A stretch of DNA of 64,000 bases from Haloarcula marina (GTDB taxonomy: Archaea; Halobacteriota; Halobacteria; Halobacteriales; Haloarculaceae), in the NCBI RefSeq assembly GCF_024218775.1, contig NZ_CP100404.1, positions 2,356,001 to 2,420,000 of the forward strand, read 5' to 3'. Below the pieces are notes generated by a model that saw only the letters and a program-made list of their open reading frames with translations, had not been told where the DNA came from and ran no database searches. This document shows, piece by piece, positions 41,701-49,898 of this stretch. The translations under genes were made by a program, and so were the position numbers. The number at the start of each line of letters is the position of its first letter. Within the stretch, counting starts at the first letter, position 1.

Positions 41701-43227
41701 CTACTCCTCCTCCGCGGCGTCGTCGACGAGTTTGAACTCCGAATCGGGTTCCAGTTCGGCGAAGCGCTGAGACCCGTAGGCCGACCCCGAGTACACGTCG
41801 GTCAACAGGCGGTGCGAACGAGACTGAACCGCGTCGAGGAAGCGGTCGCTGACGACCGAGCGGACGATGTCGTGGAGCGACTCGTCCCGGTCGTCGACGG
41901 AGTCCAACACGCCGAGCGCTATCTGCGCGCCAGCCATGTCGGCGTGCCCGCCCGCGGACCCGATTTGTCCGAACGCGTCCCGAAGCACTTCTCCGAGGTC
42001 GATATCCGCGCCCCGGGCGCGAGCGGAGGCGTAGATAGTCCCGTCGAGAACGCCGTACACCATCGTCGCTTGGACGCCTTCGAGGTCCAGCAGTCGGTCG
42101 GCGGCCTGTGCGAGAGCGTCCCGGTCGGAGAGTTCGCCGACGCAACTCAGCAACACAGACCCCTCCTGCTCGCGGTTGTCGATTGCCCGGCCAAGCGTCC
42201 GCAGCGTCTCGTTGCTGATGCTCGGGTCCTCGATGCGCTGGAGGACCGACATATCGGCGTGCGGAACGAGATGGGCGGCCGCCTCGAAATCGGCCGCCGA
42301 CACCTCGCGCCGGAAGTTCTTCGTGTCGACGCGGATGCCGAACAGGAGGCCCGTCGCTATCGACTCCTCCAGTTCGACGCCGAGTCGTCTGAAGTAGTCG
42401 ACCAACAGCGTGCTGGTCGCGCCAGCGGCGCTCCGCAAGTCGACGTACCGGGCCTCGACCGGGAGTCGGGGCGGATGGTGGTCGACGACGATGTCCACGG
42501 AGAGGTCTTCGGGGAGTTGGTCGTTCACCCCCGGTCGAGAGTGGTCGACAAGTGCGAATCCGTCGTACTCGTCTAGCGCGTCGGGGTCGTCGGCGTCGAG
42601 GTTGACGAGGTCGTACTCCAGTAGGTTCACGAACGCGCGGTTCTCCTGATGGGAGATGTCGCCGTAGTAACACAGCGAGACGGAACATCCCGCCCGTTCG
42701 GCCAGCGTTCCCAGCGCGACGGCGCTGGCGATGGCGTCCGGGTCGGGGTTGTCGTGCGTGACGATAGCGAGGTGGCCGTCGATGTCGCGAAACACCCGCT
42801 GGAGGTGGCGACAGCGCGACCCCTCATCGTCGAGGACCTCCGAGAAACGGTCCGTGAGAACGCTGGCGGGGTCGAGCACTTTGTCGGCCGCCGCCGAGAG
42901 CGTGTCGAGTTGTGCATCCGTTGCACCTCGGCCAGCGTAGCCGAGGACGAAGGCGTCCCCGAAGACGGCGCGTGCGGTTTCGGCGGCGGCGGCGTTGACC
43001 GCGGGGTCGCTCGTCGCGACGACCACCGTCTCCGGGCGCACGTCGAGGTCGTCGAGAAGCGATCGGTCGGTCAGGTCACCGACGGTGACCGCGATACCGT
43101 CGGCGCGGAGTGTCTCGGCCCGGTGTTCGTCGTCCGTAACGACGGCAAGCGGGTCGGTCCCCTCGCTGATGGCGTCGACGAGCGCCATCGCAATCGACCC
43201 CGCGCCGAGTACGAGCCGAGACGGCAT
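41701..43227 (-). CDS. DHH-family phosphoesterase with N-terminal TrkA-N-like domain
   Basis: 508 residues. Residues 1-125 form a Rossmann domain ('LVLGAGSIAMALVDAIS', 'VVVATSDPAVNAAAA'). The phosphoesterase part has 'VTHDNPDPDAIASAVAL', 'ALVDHSRPG', 'VVDHHPPRL' and the DHHA1 motif 'GSAGGHADMAGAQI', so the Mn-binding residues are complete. Such proteins degrade small nucleotides including cyclic dinucleotides or nanoRNA. It lies directly upstream of the CBS/ParB gene, so the pair may act together in nucleotide signalling. Confidence 0.88.
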   Translation of the reverse strand: MPSRLVLGAGSIAMALVDAISEGTDPLAVVTDDEHRAETLRADGIAVTVGDLTDRSLLDDLDVRPETVVVATSDPAVNAAAAETARAVFGDAFVLGYAGRGATDAQLDTLSAAADKVLDPASVLTDRFSEVLDDEGSRCRHLQRVFRDIDGHLAIVTHDNPDPDAIASAVALGTLAERAGCSVSLCYYGDISHQENRAFVNLLEYDLVNLDADDPDALDEYDGFALVDHSRPGVNDQLPEDLSVDIVVDHHPPRLPVEARYVDLRSAAGATSTLLVDYFRRLGVELEESIATGLLFGIRVDTKNFRREVSAADFEAAAHLVPHADMSVLQRIEDPSISNETLRTLGRAIDNREQEGSVLLSCVGELSDRDALAQAADRLLDLEGVQATMVYGVLDGTIYASARARGADIDLGEVLRDAFGQIGSAGGHADMAGAQIALGVLDSVDDRDESLHDIVRSVVSDRFLDAVQSRSHRLLTDVYSGSAYGSQRFAELEPDSEFKLVDDAAEEE

Positions 43228-43262
43228 AGCGAACCCTCCACTCTGGAGCGTCTAAAAACCCG

Positions 43263-43691
43263 TTACTTCAGTCGCTCTTGGAGGAAGGACGGATGGGCCG
43301 CCGTCACGCCCGTTAAAGAGAGAATCTCGTCTTCGATGACCGCCGCGAGCGAGTTGCCGTCCGTCGCGCGCACCTCGGCCATCAGCATGTGGTCACCACT
43401 CGACGTATAGAGCGACTCGACGGCGTCGATGTCTTTCAACTGCCGGGTCGCCTCGACGTACCGTTCGCTCGCGACGTCGATACCGACCATCGCGATAGAC
43501 TGTCCGGCGAGCTTTTTCGGGTCGATATCGGCGGAATACCCGACGATAACGCCTTCGTCTTCGAGTTTCTGGATGTACTTTCGAACCGTCGGTTTCGACA
43601 CGTCGGCCCGTTCGGCGATGTCGGCGTATGATGCCTGCGCGTCCTCTTCGAGGACCGACAGGATACGACGCTCCGTAGACTCAGCACTCAT
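43263..43691 (-). CDS. lrpA1: Lrp/AsnC-family regulator LrpA1-like
   Basis: 142 residues from ATG 43691; the extra open frame upstream is not Lrp-like. The N-terminal HTH ('ASYADIAERADVSKPTVRKY') and the C-terminal RAM ligand-binding domain ('IVGYSADIDPKKLAGQSIAM', 'VESLYTSSGDHMLMAEV') are complete. It lies downstream of porB on the same strand, the order found in Halobacterium where lrpA1 neighbours porB-porA. It probably binds amino acids and controls nearby metabolic genes; the palindrome in the por promoter is a candidate site. Confidence 0.88.
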   Translation of the reverse strand: MSAESTERRILSVLEEDAQASYADIAERADVSKPTVRKYIQKLEDEGVIVGYSADIDPKKLAGQSIAMVGIDVASERYVEATRQLKDIDAVESLYTSSGDHMLMAEVRATDGNSLAAVIEDEILSLTGVTAAHPSFLQERLK

Positions 43692-43785
43692 GTACGTTTC
43701 TTTTCCGTGGATGAAAAAATATCTTCCGAACCAGAAACCCCCGTGCCGAACCGTCGGAAACGGGGTGGCTACGCCCGAAGTGGGC

Positions 43786-44724
43786 TTACTTGTGGTGTTC
43801 CAGCAGGTTGTCGTAGGTCCGCTCCCACTCGGCGTCCTCGTCGAAGTACCGCTCTGCGAGCGGTTCCTCGGGCATCTCGCCGATGGCCTGCTTCTCCTCA
43901 CCGTAGGAGGGGCGGGCGTCCTCGACGTACATGCGGCCGGTGAGGACTTCGCCCTCGTACAGTTTCTCTTCGGTCTGTCGCATCATCTCGGCCGCTTCCG
44001 TGCGGTCCGAGAGGTCGAAGTCGTAGTCGTCGGACTGCTGCACGTCCGTGTACGGGACGTAGTGCTTCGCGTCCTTGTTCCACGTCGGACACTGGGTCAG
44101 GAAGTCGATGTGCGCGAAGCCGTTGTGTTCGATGGCCTCGGCGATTATCTCCTTCGCCTGGTTGGGGTTGACCGCCGCGGTCCGGGCGATATAGGTCGCA
44201 CCGGCGTTGAGCGACTGGCTCAGCGGCCGGATGGGCGACTTCGCCGACCCGTGTGGCTGGGTCTTGGACTTGTGGCCCTTCGGCGACGTTGGGGACGTCT
44301 GGCCCTTCGTCAGCCCGAAAATCTCGTTGTTGAACACGATGTACGTCATGTCGTGGTTCTCACGAGCCGTGTGGATGAGGTGGTTCCCACCGATACCGTA
44401 GCCGTCACCGTCACCGCCAGCGGCGATGACTTCGAGGTTCGGGTTGGCGAGTTTCGCGGCCCGGGCGACGGGCAGCGAGCGGCCGTGGATGGTGTGGAAG
44501 CCGTAGCTGTTGAAGTAGCTGTTGAGCTTCCCGGAACAGCCGATGCCCGTAAAGAGCGCGACTTCGTCGGGGTTCCTCCCGACTTCCGGCATGGCCTGCT
44601 TCAGCGCCTTGAGGACGCCGAAGTCACCACAGCCGGGACACCACGTCGCCTGCGGCTCGATGCCGGGCGTGAACTCGTCTCGGTCGATCTCGCGTTCTTC
44701 TCCGATTGCACTGAATGCACTCAT
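43786..44724 (-). CDS. porB: Pyruvate:ferredoxin oxidoreductase beta subunit
   Basis: 312 residues. The thiamine-diphosphate part is clear: 'TWCPGCGDFGVLKALKQAMP' near the start and 'AAGGDGDGYGIGGNHLIHTA' with 'MTYIVFNNEIFGLTKGQTSP' for the Mg/TPP site. It oxidises a 2-oxoacid with CoA and ferredoxin. The length and the lrpA1 neighbourhood fit PorB rather than the shorter KorB, though specificity cannot be read from sequence alone. It starts two bases after the stop of porA. Confidence 0.88.
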   Translation of the reverse strand: MSAFSAIGEEREIDRDEFTPGIEPQATWCPGCGDFGVLKALKQAMPEVGRNPDEVALFTGIGCSGKLNSYFNSYGFHTIHGRSLPVARAAKLANPNLEVIAAGGDGDGYGIGGNHLIHTARENHDMTYIVFNNEIFGLTKGQTSPTSPKGHKSKTQPHGSAKSPIRPLSQSLNAGATYIARTAAVNPNQAKEIIAEAIEHNGFAHIDFLTQCPTWNKDAKHYVPYTDVQQSDDYDFDLSDRTEAAEMMRQTEEKLYEGEVLTGRMYVEDARPSYGEEKQAIGEMPEEPLAERYFDEDAEWERTYDNLLEHHK

Positions 44725-44726
44725 AG

Positions 44727-46625
44727 TTAGTCACCCGCTGCGGGGAGGTACTTCATGTTGGTCGCGGCGAGGTCCTCGCCGTTGATGCTCGTCTCGAACC
44801 CGTCGACGATTTCGGCGGGTTCGAACGGATTGCCGTTGTACTTGAGGAGGCTCGACAGTTTCTCGCCGTACCGGCCGAGTTCCTTCTGGGTGAGCCCGCG
44901 GAACTGGGCGCTGGCGTTCATCTCGACGACGAGCGCTTCGTCGACGGATTCGAGCCACTCGCTGACCTCCTCGACGGGGTAAGGCATCATGTCGGAGACG
45001 CCCAGGGCCTTCACGGAGTGACCGTTCTCGTTGAGTCGGTCGACGGCCTCGAAGGCGGTGTCCTGCTGACTCCCCCAGACGAGGATACCGTAGTCGGCCT
45101 CGTCCGGACCGTGGTAGGTCTGGTGACCGGCGTTCTCGTCTAAGTCCGCGCGGATGTCGTCGAGCTTGTTCAGCCGACGGTTCATCTGCGCGATGCGGTT
45201 GTCGGGGTCCTCGCTGATGTGTCCGGACGGGTTGTGTTCGTTACCCGTCGCGAGGAAACGGCCGTCCTTCTGCCCGGGAATCGACCGCGGACTGACGTTC
45301 GAGCCGTCCTCCGGTTCGTGGAGGAAACGCTGGAACTTACCCGAGGAGTGGTGGGCCGCGTCCTGAATCTCTTCTTCGGTGAGGACCGACCCGGGGTCGG
45401 CGTTCGGTTCCTCGTCGAAGTGCGAGGCAGGCAGGTTCCGGAGTTCGCCCTGAATCTTCTGGTCGTAGATGACGATAGCCGGAATCTGGTACTCGTAGGC
45501 GATTCGGAACGCCGCACGGGTCTGTGTGTAACACTCGCGGATGTTCGCCGGAGCGAAGACCACGCGGGCGGAGTCGCCCTGCGACGTGTACAGGACGAAC
45601 TCTAAGTCGGCCTGTTCGGGCTTGGTCGGCATCCCGGTCGACGGACCGGCACGCATCGCTTCGACCAGCACGATAGGCGTCTCGGTCATCTCCGCGAGGC
45701 CGAGCGGTTCGGACATCAGCGCGAAGCCACCGCCGGACGACCCGGACATGGACTTCACGCCAGCGTGGGACGCACCGAGCGCCAGCGCCGCCGCGGCGAT
45801 TTCGTCCTCGACCTGCTCGGAGATACCGCCGAACTCGGGCAGGTGTTGGGACATGATGGTGAACACGTCGGTCCACGGGGTCATCGGGTAGCCCGAGATG
45901 AAGCGGCAGCCCTCGTCGAGCGCCCCGTAGGAGATGGCGTTCGACCCCGAGAGGATGACCTGTTCCTCGTCGTGGGAGTTCTCGGGAACCTCGATATCGT
46001 GGTCGATGTCGAGTTCCGACGCCGCGTCGTAGGCGTCCTGCAGAACGTTGAGGTTGGCTTCCTGCATGTCGCCAGCCATGTTCTGCTCGATGAGTTGTTC
46101 GAACTCTTCGGTGTCGATGTCGAGGATGGCCGCCGTCGCGCCGATACCGGCGGTGTTGCGCATAATCTCGCGGCCGTGTTCCTTGGCGATGCCCCGAAGG
46201 TCCATCGGGACGACGTGCCAGCCGTTCTCCTCGGCGGCCTCTTCGAGGCCGATTTCGTCGACGTCGTCCTCGTCGAGGAGGCCCTCGTCGTACAGGAGGA
46301 CGCCGCCCTCGCGGAGTTCGTCGAAGTTCTCGTACAGCGGCTTCAGTTCCTCTTTGCCGTAGTACGCTTCTTCCTGCGGGTTGCGGGCGAAGGAGTCGCC
46401 CAGCGCCAGCAGGAAGTTGTAGCCGTCGCCGCGCGACTGGACGGGTTCGTCCTTCGCGCGTACTTCCACGTACGTGTGGCCGCCCCGGATGCGCGACGGG
46501 TAGTGACGATGTGTGAAAACGTGAAGTCCCGAACGCATCAGGGCCTTCGCGAAGTTCTGGCTGGTCGAGTCGATTCCGTCCCCGGAACCCCCAGCGATTC
46601 GCCAGATTAGCTCGTTGTCTGTCAT
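44727..46625 (-). CDS. porA: Pyruvate:ferredoxin oxidoreductase alpha (gamma-alpha fusion) subunit
   Basis: 632 residues. The N-terminal ~200 residues are the gamma domain ('WRIAGGSGDGIDSTSQNFAK', 'HYPSRIRGGHTYVEVR'), fused to the alpha domain ('SGSNAISYGALDEGCRFISG', 'GASHAGVKSMSGSSGGGFAL', 'GPSTGMPTKPEQADLEF'). This fusion is the usual haloarchaeal arrangement. With PorB it decarboxylates pyruvate to acetyl-CoA, feeding electrons to ferredoxin. It is the first gene of the porA-porB-lrpA1 block; its upstream region holds a perfect AT-rich palindrome. Confidence 0.88.
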   Translation of the reverse strand: MTDNELIWRIAGGSGDGIDSTSQNFAKALMRSGLHVFTHRHYPSRIRGGHTYVEVRAKDEPVQSRGDGYNFLLALGDSFARNPQEEAYYGKEELKPLYENFDELREGGVLLYDEGLLDEDDVDEIGLEEAAEENGWHVVPMDLRGIAKEHGREIMRNTAGIGATAAILDIDTEEFEQLIEQNMAGDMQEANLNVLQDAYDAASELDIDHDIEVPENSHDEEQVILSGSNAISYGALDEGCRFISGYPMTPWTDVFTIMSQHLPEFGGISEQVEDEIAAAALALGASHAGVKSMSGSSGGGFALMSEPLGLAEMTETPIVLVEAMRAGPSTGMPTKPEQADLEFVLYTSQGDSARVVFAPANIRECYTQTRAAFRIAYEYQIPAIVIYDQKIQGELRNLPASHFDEEPNADPGSVLTEEEIQDAAHHSSGKFQRFLHEPEDGSNVSPRSIPGQKDGRFLATGNEHNPSGHISEDPDNRIAQMNRRLNKLDDIRADLDENAGHQTYHGPDEADYGILVWGSQQDTAFEAVDRLNENGHSVKALGVSDMMPYPVEEVSEWLESVDEALVVEMNASAQFRGLTQKELGRYGEKLSSLLKYNGNPFEPAEIVDGFETSINGEDLAATNMKYLPAAGD

Positions 46626-46706
46626 GGTGAAATCCTCGGCCCCAGCTCTGGTGCCGTATCGGGAGATTGGGGGGGCATGACTAAAGATTTTCCACTACAT
46701 CAAGGT

Positions 46707-46726
46707 ATATTAATCGTTATTAATAT
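46707..46726. promoter_or_regulatory. AT-rich palindrome in the porA upstream region
   Basis: ATATTAAT and ATTAATAT flank CGTT, giving eight perfect base pairs of dyad symmetry in a 212-base gap between divergent porA and the DICT gene. The sequence also contains TATA-like runs on both strands. It may be the joint promoter core or an Lrp-type operator. Confidence 0.5.
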
Positions 46727-46837
46727 CGCGGGGCGGCTCAGTTATCGTCTCCGCGCCAGAAACGAACTGTTTCGCCGTCGACTGGTTCGATGTGGACGCA
46801 AGGGCTAAGCGCCTCCCGCGCGAGTAATAACACATGG

Positions 46838-47563
46838 ATGTCACTGACGGAACTCATCACCGGGGTTGAAGACCACGAGAAGACCCTCGCGGTGTTCAAC
46901 GCCGACGCCCGGGTCGTGTCCGACCTGCGCGAGCAGTTCGCCGACCGCAACCTCGCGGTGACCGCGGAGCAGACGGTGAGCGGTCGCCCCGGGCAGTTCC
47001 TGACGCTGAGTGACGGCGACACCGTGCTCACGGCCACAGACCTCGACAGTTTCTACGAGACGCTCGAGAGCCACGACGGCCACCTGTCGACGACGCACAC
47101 CGGGTATCGGACCGTCCTCGACTACCTCGACGAGACGATGTTCACGTCGTGGTCCATCGGTCGGATGGTCGCCGCCTCTCGCGAAATCGAGGACCGGGCG
47201 TGGCGCGTCGGCAACGGGTCGCTCCACGCCGGGTTCCAGACGCTGTCCACCCTGGAAGGCGAGTTGGACCTCTACGAACGCCTCGGCGACTCGGACGTGG
47301 ACGTCCACGCCTACGCCGTCCCCGACATCGACCCGCCGGACCAGAGCGCCTTCACGCTCCACCTCGAACGCACGCAGGAGATAGCGGACTCGTGGTTCGT
47401 CGTCTTCGACGGCGGCGACGACCCGAGCCAGAAGTGTGCGCTCCTCGCCGAGGAGCGGGAACCGCGGAAGTTCTACGGCTTCTGGACCTACGACGAATCG
47501 ACGGTCGACTGGATAATCGAGCATCTGGAGACGAGTTACGGATTCGTGGATAGCGAGGCTTGA
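46838..47563 (+). CDS. DICT sensory-domain protein
   Basis: 241 residues from ATG 46838; a longer in-frame start at 46790 is less likely because it adds a low-complexity leader. It starts 'MSLTELITGVEDHEKTLAVF' and contains 'YRTVLDYLDETMFTSWSIGR', 'IEDRAWRVGNGSLHAGFQTL' and 'EIADSWFVVFDGGDDPSQKC', matching the DICT domain, which is often linked to regulators. No output domain is attached, so it probably works with a partner. It is divergent from porA. Confidence 0.78.
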   Translation: MSLTELITGVEDHEKTLAVFNADARVVSDLREQFADRNLAVTAEQTVSGRPGQFLTLSDGDTVLTATDLDSFYETLESHDGHLSTTHTGYRTVLDYLDETMFTSWSIGRMVAASREIEDRAWRVGNGSLHAGFQTLSTLEGELDLYERLGDSDVDVHAYAVPDIDPPDQSAFTLHLERTQEIADSWFVVFDGGDDPSQKCALLAEEREPRKFYGFWTYDESTVDWIIEHLETSYGFVDSEA

Positions 47564-47689
47564 ACGGAGTGACAGCCCCGACGCGGAACGGCGAAGGGAA
47601 TGAGCCCCTGAGCAATAGGGTGGTGCAGTAGCGCGGAATCAGACGCTTCGAGGCCCCACCAATACTCCAGTCATCCGGAGAAACCGACG

Positions 47690-47863
47690 ATGAGCGACGA
47701 CCCCGACGCCTACCGCATCGACGAGACCGGCCAGCGAGTGAACGCGCTCGAACTCGACTGCCACCTCTTTTTCGGCGTCTGGAGCGTCGTCGAGAAGACG
47801 GGCGAGCGCTGGACCGTCCGGAACGCGGACGGCGAGACGCTCACGCTCGTTCCCGAGCCCTGA
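47690..47863 (+). CDS. Small acidic protein of 57 aa
   Basis: 57 residues from ATG 47690: 'MSDDPDAYRIDETGQRVNAL', then 'DCHLFFGVWSVVEKTGERWT' and 'NADGETLTLVPEP'. Composition and frame use are those of a real haloarchaeal gene, with a likely small beta fold. It ends six bases before the stop of the convergent lactonase-like gene. Function unknown. Confidence 0.6.
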   Translation: MSDDPDAYRIDETGQRVNALELDCHLFFGVWSVVEKTGERWTVRNADGETLTLVPEP

Positions 47864-47869
47864 CGCCGT

Positions 47870-48655
47870 TCACGCGAGGTCCTCGAACACCGAGAGGTCG
47901 TGCCCCAGGATGATTTCCGCGCCCGTCTCGCGCTGGACGTTCCGACACCGTTCCAGACTCTCCTTCCACGCGCCGTTGTTCCAGAGGAGACTCGTCGCCA
48001 TCGGCGCGCCCTCGTAGTTGGCCTCGACGTAGGCCTCGTCGCCGACGACCAACAGCGGGTCGCCCTCTCGCTCGATGAGTGCGCCGAGCAGACCGGGCGT
48101 GTGGCCGGGGAGGTGGAGCAGTTCCACGCCGTCGGCGAGGCGGTAGCCGTCGCCGTGGACGACCTGCCAGTTCAGGTCGTGGTCGAAGTCGCTGGCGAGG
48201 TACGCGATGGACCCCTCCGCCGTCTTCGCGCTGAAGTACGCGAACGGGAGTTCCTCGCGGTGGACGTAAATCGGGGTGTCCGTCCCGGCGAAGTTGTAGA
48301 GGCCGCCAGCGTGGTCGAGGTGGAGGTGGCTCATCACCACGGCGTCGATGTCCGAGAGGGAGTACCCCGCGGCGGCGAGGTCGTCAGAGAGCGAGTGGTC
48401 GGCCGCGTCGACATGGGCGAACGCCTCGTACAGGGGGTCGGGCCAGTAGCCGTCGCCTGCGTCCGGATGGGACCCCGTATCCCAGAGAATCGTCGTCTCC
48501 GGCGTCTCGATGACGAGGTTCCAGACGACGTACGTCTCGTACTCGTGGGCAGGGTCGCGGTTCGACGCGGTCGCCACGCTGGTCCCGTCGACGACGAAGT
48601 TCCGGTCGGCCTGTACCCGCCCGCGGTCGAGGAACGTGATGGTTGTGTCGACCAT
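47870..48655 (-). CDS. Metallo-beta-lactamase-fold hydrolase (AHL lactonase-like)
   Basis: 261 residues from ATG 48655; a long upstream frame is antisense to the neighbouring kinase. The metal motif is 'VVMSHLHLDHAGGL' (HxHxDH), followed by 'LHLPGHTPGLLGALIE', 'VVGDEAYV' and 'IILGHDLSVFE', the pattern of N-acyl homoserine lactonase-type hydrolases. Quorum-sensing lactones are not established in this group of organisms, so the physiological substrate may differ. Confidence 0.82.
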   Translation of the reverse strand: MVDTTITFLDRGRVQADRNFVVDGTSVATASNRDPAHEYETYVVWNLVIETPETTILWDTGSHPDAGDGYWPDPLYEAFAHVDAADHSLSDDLAAAGYSLSDIDAVVMSHLHLDHAGGLYNFAGTDTPIYVHREELPFAYFSAKTAEGSIAYLASDFDHDLNWQVVHGDGYRLADGVELLHLPGHTPGLLGALIEREGDPLLVVGDEAYVEANYEGAPMATSLLWNNGAWKESLERCRNVQRETGAEIILGHDLSVFEDLA

Positions 48656-48833
48656 ACAGTACGTACGGGTCGAACGTCGATAAGGTGCATCCCCGACACA
48701 GTCGGGTCGGCCGCCGTTCGCCGACCGGTCGGGGTCGCCGCCGTCCGCCCCAATAAGTATTGGTTTCGAGGTGGTAAGAGAGTGGTATGTATCGCCACAG
48801 TTCTCGGCTGTCGAAGCCGATTCCCGATGGTAG

Positions 48834-49874
48834 GTGGTGGCCGTGACACGGCTCAAACGAACCAGCGCGGCGGCGACGATTGCGGCGACGGGGGTTCTCG
48901 TCGCCGTGCCGAACGCACGGGCGTTCACGGGACCGCTGGATACGAGCGGGACCGTACTCGCCGTCCTCGGGATAGTCATCGGCGTCGTCCTCTTCGGCGG
49001 CGCGGCGCTCCTCGTCGGGACCGACATCTCGACGGGCCACGTCGTCCGCGTCGCCGGGTGGAACGCCCTCGGCGTCGTCGTTCTCGGGATAGTGCTGGGG
49101 CTGGCGTCGACGACGGGCGACGTGACGCTGCCAGCGTACGTCGCCGCGGGCGTCCTCGGCGTCAGCGCCGTGGCCCACGTCCTCATCGGAATCAACGACG
49201 TGCGGCGAATCCGCGCGACCGAACTGGCGCGGGAACGGGAGAAGTTGGCGGTCCTGAACCGTCTCGCGCGGCACAACCTTCGGAACGACGCGCAGGTGCT
49301 CGCTGGCGTCGCGGACCTCTACGGGGCCGACGTGGATTTGGCGGTTCGGGAACAAGCGAGCGAACGGGTCGAAGCGGTCAGCCAGAGCCTCGGGTCGATG
49401 AGCACACGTCTCAAAGAGATGCAGGCAATCGTCGACGACGGGGCGTCCCCGACGGCGCGCTCGCTCCCCGACCTCGTGGACGGCGTCGTCGCCGACTGCC
49501 GGGCGGACTACCCGGAGGCGACCATCGAGGCCGAGGTTCCGGACGTGTCCGTTCTCGCGACGACCCACCTGTCGACGTCGCTCAGACACCTCGTCGAGAA
49601 CGCCATCGTCCACACGGACGAACAGACGGTACGCGTCACCGCCGAGCGCGACGACCAAGCCGTGACGCTGGTCGTCGAGGACGACGGGCCGGGAATCCCG
49701 GAAGTGGAGCGACAGATTCTGACCGGCGAACGCGACCGGACGCAGGTCGAACACGCCAGCGGACTGGGGCTCTGGGTCGTGAAGACGGCGGTCGAAGAAC
49801 TCGGCGGCGAACTCGGGTTCGGCGATAGCGACGAGACCGGCGGCGAAGTCAGACTCCGACTGCCGGTCGCATAA
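48834..49874 (+). CDS. Membrane-associated histidine kinase
   Basis: 346 residues from GTG 48834 (other GTG starts follow two codons later). Four helices fill the first ~120 residues and replace a separate sensor domain. The phospho-acceptor His lies in 'LNRLARHNLRNDAQVL', the haloarchaeal variant. The ATPase part has 'LVENAIVHTD', 'EDDGPGIPEVE' and 'GLGLWVVKTAVEELG'. Only a short poly-helix sensor is present, so the stimulus may be membrane-related. No response regulator is adjacent. Confidence 0.85.
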   Translation: MVAVTRLKRTSAAATIAATGVLVAVPNARAFTGPLDTSGTVLAVLGIVIGVVLFGGAALLVGTDISTGHVVRVAGWNALGVVVLGIVLGLASTTGDVTLPAYVAAGVLGVSAVAHVLIGINDVRRIRATELAREREKLAVLNRLARHNLRNDAQVLAGVADLYGADVDLAVREQASERVEAVSQSLGSMSTRLKEMQAIVDDGASPTARSLPDLVDGVVADCRADYPEATIEAEVPDVSVLATTHLSTSLRHLVENAIVHTDEQTVRVTAERDDQAVTLVVEDDGPGIPEVERQILTGERDRTQVEHASGLGLWVVKTAVEELGGELGFGDSDETGGEVRLRLPVA

Positions 49875-49898
49875 GCTGGGGACGGGGATTTCGAGGGG

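Noticed and set aside
43786-46625. Assignment as 2-oxoglutarate (KorAB) rather than pyruvate oxidoreductase
   Set aside because: Subunit lengths and the lrpA1 neighbourhood fit PorAB of Halobacterium better, although substrate cannot be proven from sequence.
47900-49828. A 642-codon frame overlapping the lactonase-like and kinase genes
   Set aside because: It runs across two real genes in the wrong frame and is arginine-rich, a typical shadow.
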